From positions 1-64,000 of the forward strand of contig CALFBI010000003.1 in assembly GCA_937951675.1 (NCBI GenBank): a DNA stretch of 64,000 nt. The letters run 5' to 3'. The notes beneath the pieces were generated by a model. That model saw only the letters and a program-made list of their open reading frames with translations, was not told the origin of the DNA and ran no database searches. A program made the position numbers and the translations under genes. This document shows positions 63,047 to 64,000 of this stretch, in pieces. Numbering within the stretch: the stretch's first letter is position 1; the number at the start of each line of letters is the position of its first letter. The stretch comes from an uncultured Verrucomicrobiales bacterium. GTDB taxonomy: Bacteria; Verrucomicrobiota; Verrucomicrobiia; Verrucomicrobiales; Akkermansiaceae.

Positions 63047-63122
63047 TGGTACGCAGGCTGGGATTCGAACCCAGGACCAATTGGTTAAAAGCCAACTGCT
63101 CTACCAACTGAGCTACCTGCGC
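63047..63122 (-). tRNA. tRNA-Lys (anticodon TTT)
   Basis: 76 bases on the minus strand: acceptor GCGCAGG/CCTGCGT, D arm GCTC/GAGC, anticodon stem GTTGG/CCAAT with loop CTTTTAA, T arm CTGGG TTCGAAT CCCAG, encoded CCA. Confidence 0.95.
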
Positions 63123-63217
63123 TTTTGTTGGGGCGATTTGTTTAAGGTGGCGTTAAGGTTTTGGCAATAAGTTTTTGCGTAAAAATGGGTTTTTTATTTA
63201 AAATAGCTGTCAGATTT

Positions 63218-63247
63218 TTGAGAAGATTTATTCTTATAAGCTATAAA
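63218..63247 (+). promoter_or_regulatory. Promoter upstream of nusA
   Basis: TTGAGA, 18-base spacer, TATAAA: one mismatch in each box. A transcript would start near 63254 and run through a terminator-like hairpin before nusA. A second pair, TTGCGT-18-TAAAAT at 63175-63204, lies upstream. Confidence 0.55.
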
Positions 63248-63318
63248 GGGTTGTTTCTACTTGCTTTTGAGATTGCGGGCACTTACTTTTCTGACCAGAA
63301 ACTCAAGGATGGTCCGAG

Positions 63319-63345
63319 AGTGGGTTGAAAGACCCGCTTTTTTTT
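63319..63345 (+). terminator. Terminator in the nusA leader (attenuator candidate)
   Basis: AGTGGGT, loop TGAAAG, ACCCGCT, then eight T. GCGGG at 63275-63279 could pair with CCCGC of its right arm (63333-63337) and open it. It stands between the promoter and the nusA start, 36 bases before the ATG. Confidence 0.6.
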
Positions 63346-63380
63346 GTCCCTAAAACTCAAGAATTTACCATATAAAAGAT

Positions 63381-64000
63381 ATGACGAACGACATCGTTGC
63401 CCTAATTGATTTTTATGAGCGTGAGAAAGAGCTCGAGCGAGAGCGTGTAATCGAAGCTCTCGAATTTGCTTTTATTTCAGCTTACCGAAAAATGGTGCCT
63501 GGTGCTGATAAAATTGAGAAACTCCGTGCGGAAATTGATACGAAAAAAGGAGAAACAAAAATTTTCGCAAGTTTACTTGTTGTCGCTGATGATGATCACG
63601 TAGATAAGTTTAATGAAGTTCCTCTTGCTGTTGCTTTGAGGCGAGATGCTGAAGTTCAAATTGATAGCGAGCTTGATTTTAATGTTACCCCGAAAAATTT
63701 TGGGCGTATTGCGATCCAAACTGCAAAGCAGACAATGATGCAGCGTTTGCGGATGGCAGAGAAAGAGATGATTTACGAAGAGTTTAAAGACCGTGCTGGA
63801 GACATTGTGAGCGGCACCGTTCGTCGTTTTGAGAAAAGTGACGTGTTAATTGATCTTGGTAAGTTTGAAGGTCGAATGCCTTCGAGGGAAAAAGTTCAAA
63901 CGGAAGATTATAATATAGGGGATCGGATTCGCGCTTATGTTGTTGCTGTCGAAAATGAGGCGCGAGGTCCTGAAATTATTCTTTCAAGAAGTCATCCTAA
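63381..64000 (+). CDS. nusA: Transcription factor NusA, partial
   Basis: The frame from ATG 63381 is open to the window end, giving 206 residues. It starts MTNDIVALIDFYEREKELER, followed by VIEALEFAFISAYRKMVPGA, QTAKQTMMQRLRMAEKEMIY and an S1 domain with GDIVSGTVRRFEKSDVLIDL, the order found in the NusA N-terminal and S1 domains; PEIILSRSHP at the edge leads toward the KH domains. NusA controls pausing, termination and antitermination. rimP, often just before it, is absent here. Confidence 0.95.
   Translation, partial: MTNDIVALIDFYEREKELERERVIEALEFAFISAYRKMVPGADKIEKLRAEIDTKKGETKIFASLLVVADDDHVDKFNEVPLAVALRRDAEVQIDSELDFNVTPKNFGRIAIQTAKQTMMQRLRMAEKEMIYEEFKDRAGDIVSGTVRRFEKSDVLIDLGKFEGRMPSREKVQTEDYNIGDRIRAYVVAVENEARGPEIILSRSHP

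Noticed and set aside
1-64000. Mobile elements, prophage genes, CRISPR arrays and rRNA
   Set aside because: I looked for transposases, integrases, regular spacer repeats and rRNA sequence and found none.

Overview
The window reads as a stretch of chromosome from a Gram-negative bacterium of the PVC group, most likely a Verrucomicrobiota member from a marine or algal setting. Sequence evidence for this: lipoprotein signal peptides, a Gram-negative-type YidC with a large periplasmic domain, a secreted protein with an SHD1-like N-terminus, a broken secreted gene of DUF6923 type ending in a TGNNDG motif, and a gene set for L-galactose, a sugar of red algal agar and porphyran. The taxonomic call is inference. 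Strands are mixed and genes are dense. I see no rRNA, insertion sequence, prophage or CRISPR array.

1-8.6 kb: a partial membrane transporter, recQ, a RodZ-like DNA-binding membrane protein, a low-molecular-weight phosphatase with the arginine-phosphatase type of P-loop, a TPR protein, a fused RpiB-SHMT enzyme, then zwf and opcA. 8.6-16.7 kb, mainly minus: a pair of HtrA-like proteins (one with an intact triad, one degenerate), a zinc-ribbon membrane protein, ychF, a pair of phosphodiester-glycosidase-like proteins (one intact, one degenerate) with a small lipoprotein, a small unknown gene, and an ArsR-methyltransferase regulator facing metK-ahcY across a strong inverted repeat. 19.6-26.1 kb: a secreted SHD1-like protein, argH, a Fur-family regulator, a lipoprotein, a STAS protein and grpE-dnaJ-rsmE. 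26.3-27.9 kb: cdaA overlapping a tiny YbbR/CdaR-like membrane anchor, then bioD. 28-33 kb: trpB, a glycerol-facilitator-like channel and rpmH-rnpA-yidD-yidC. 33.1-36.1 kb: a molybdenum-cofactor operon (moeA, moaC, a MobA-MoaD fusion, moaE). 36-40.4 kb: an ABC-F ATPase, trpC, tRNA-Gly, and a DUF2071/flavin-reductase pair.

40.5-45.8 kb is a DNA-repair-like island: a DUF2805 protein, a DUF4130 protein plus a radical SAM protein on the minus strand, and on the plus strand a (6-4)-type photolyase homologue without visible Fe-S cysteines coupled to a photolyase-like protein whose domains appear in swapped order. 45.8-52.9 kb: a very large MscS-family channel whose signal peptide lies in the -1 frame, CorA, and a RimB-RimK-desuccinylase trio. 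53-57.1 kb: prmA, an aspartate aminotransferase, cysQ-rnhA and a membrane protein. 57.2-61.6 kb, minus: an operon whose four enzymes form a continuous path from L-galactose through its lactone, L-galactonate and D-tagaturonate to D-fructuronate. 61.9-62.7 kb: a gene broken by two frameshifts. The window ends with tRNA-Lys and the start of nusA behind a leader that contains a terminator hairpin.

Recurring themes are gene fusions (RpiB-GlyA, MobA-MoaD, ArsR-methyltransferase), neighbouring pairs of an active enzyme and a decayed copy, and promoter-like -10 boxes only 7-10 bases from start codons, which suggests leaderless or nearly leaderless messages for several genes.
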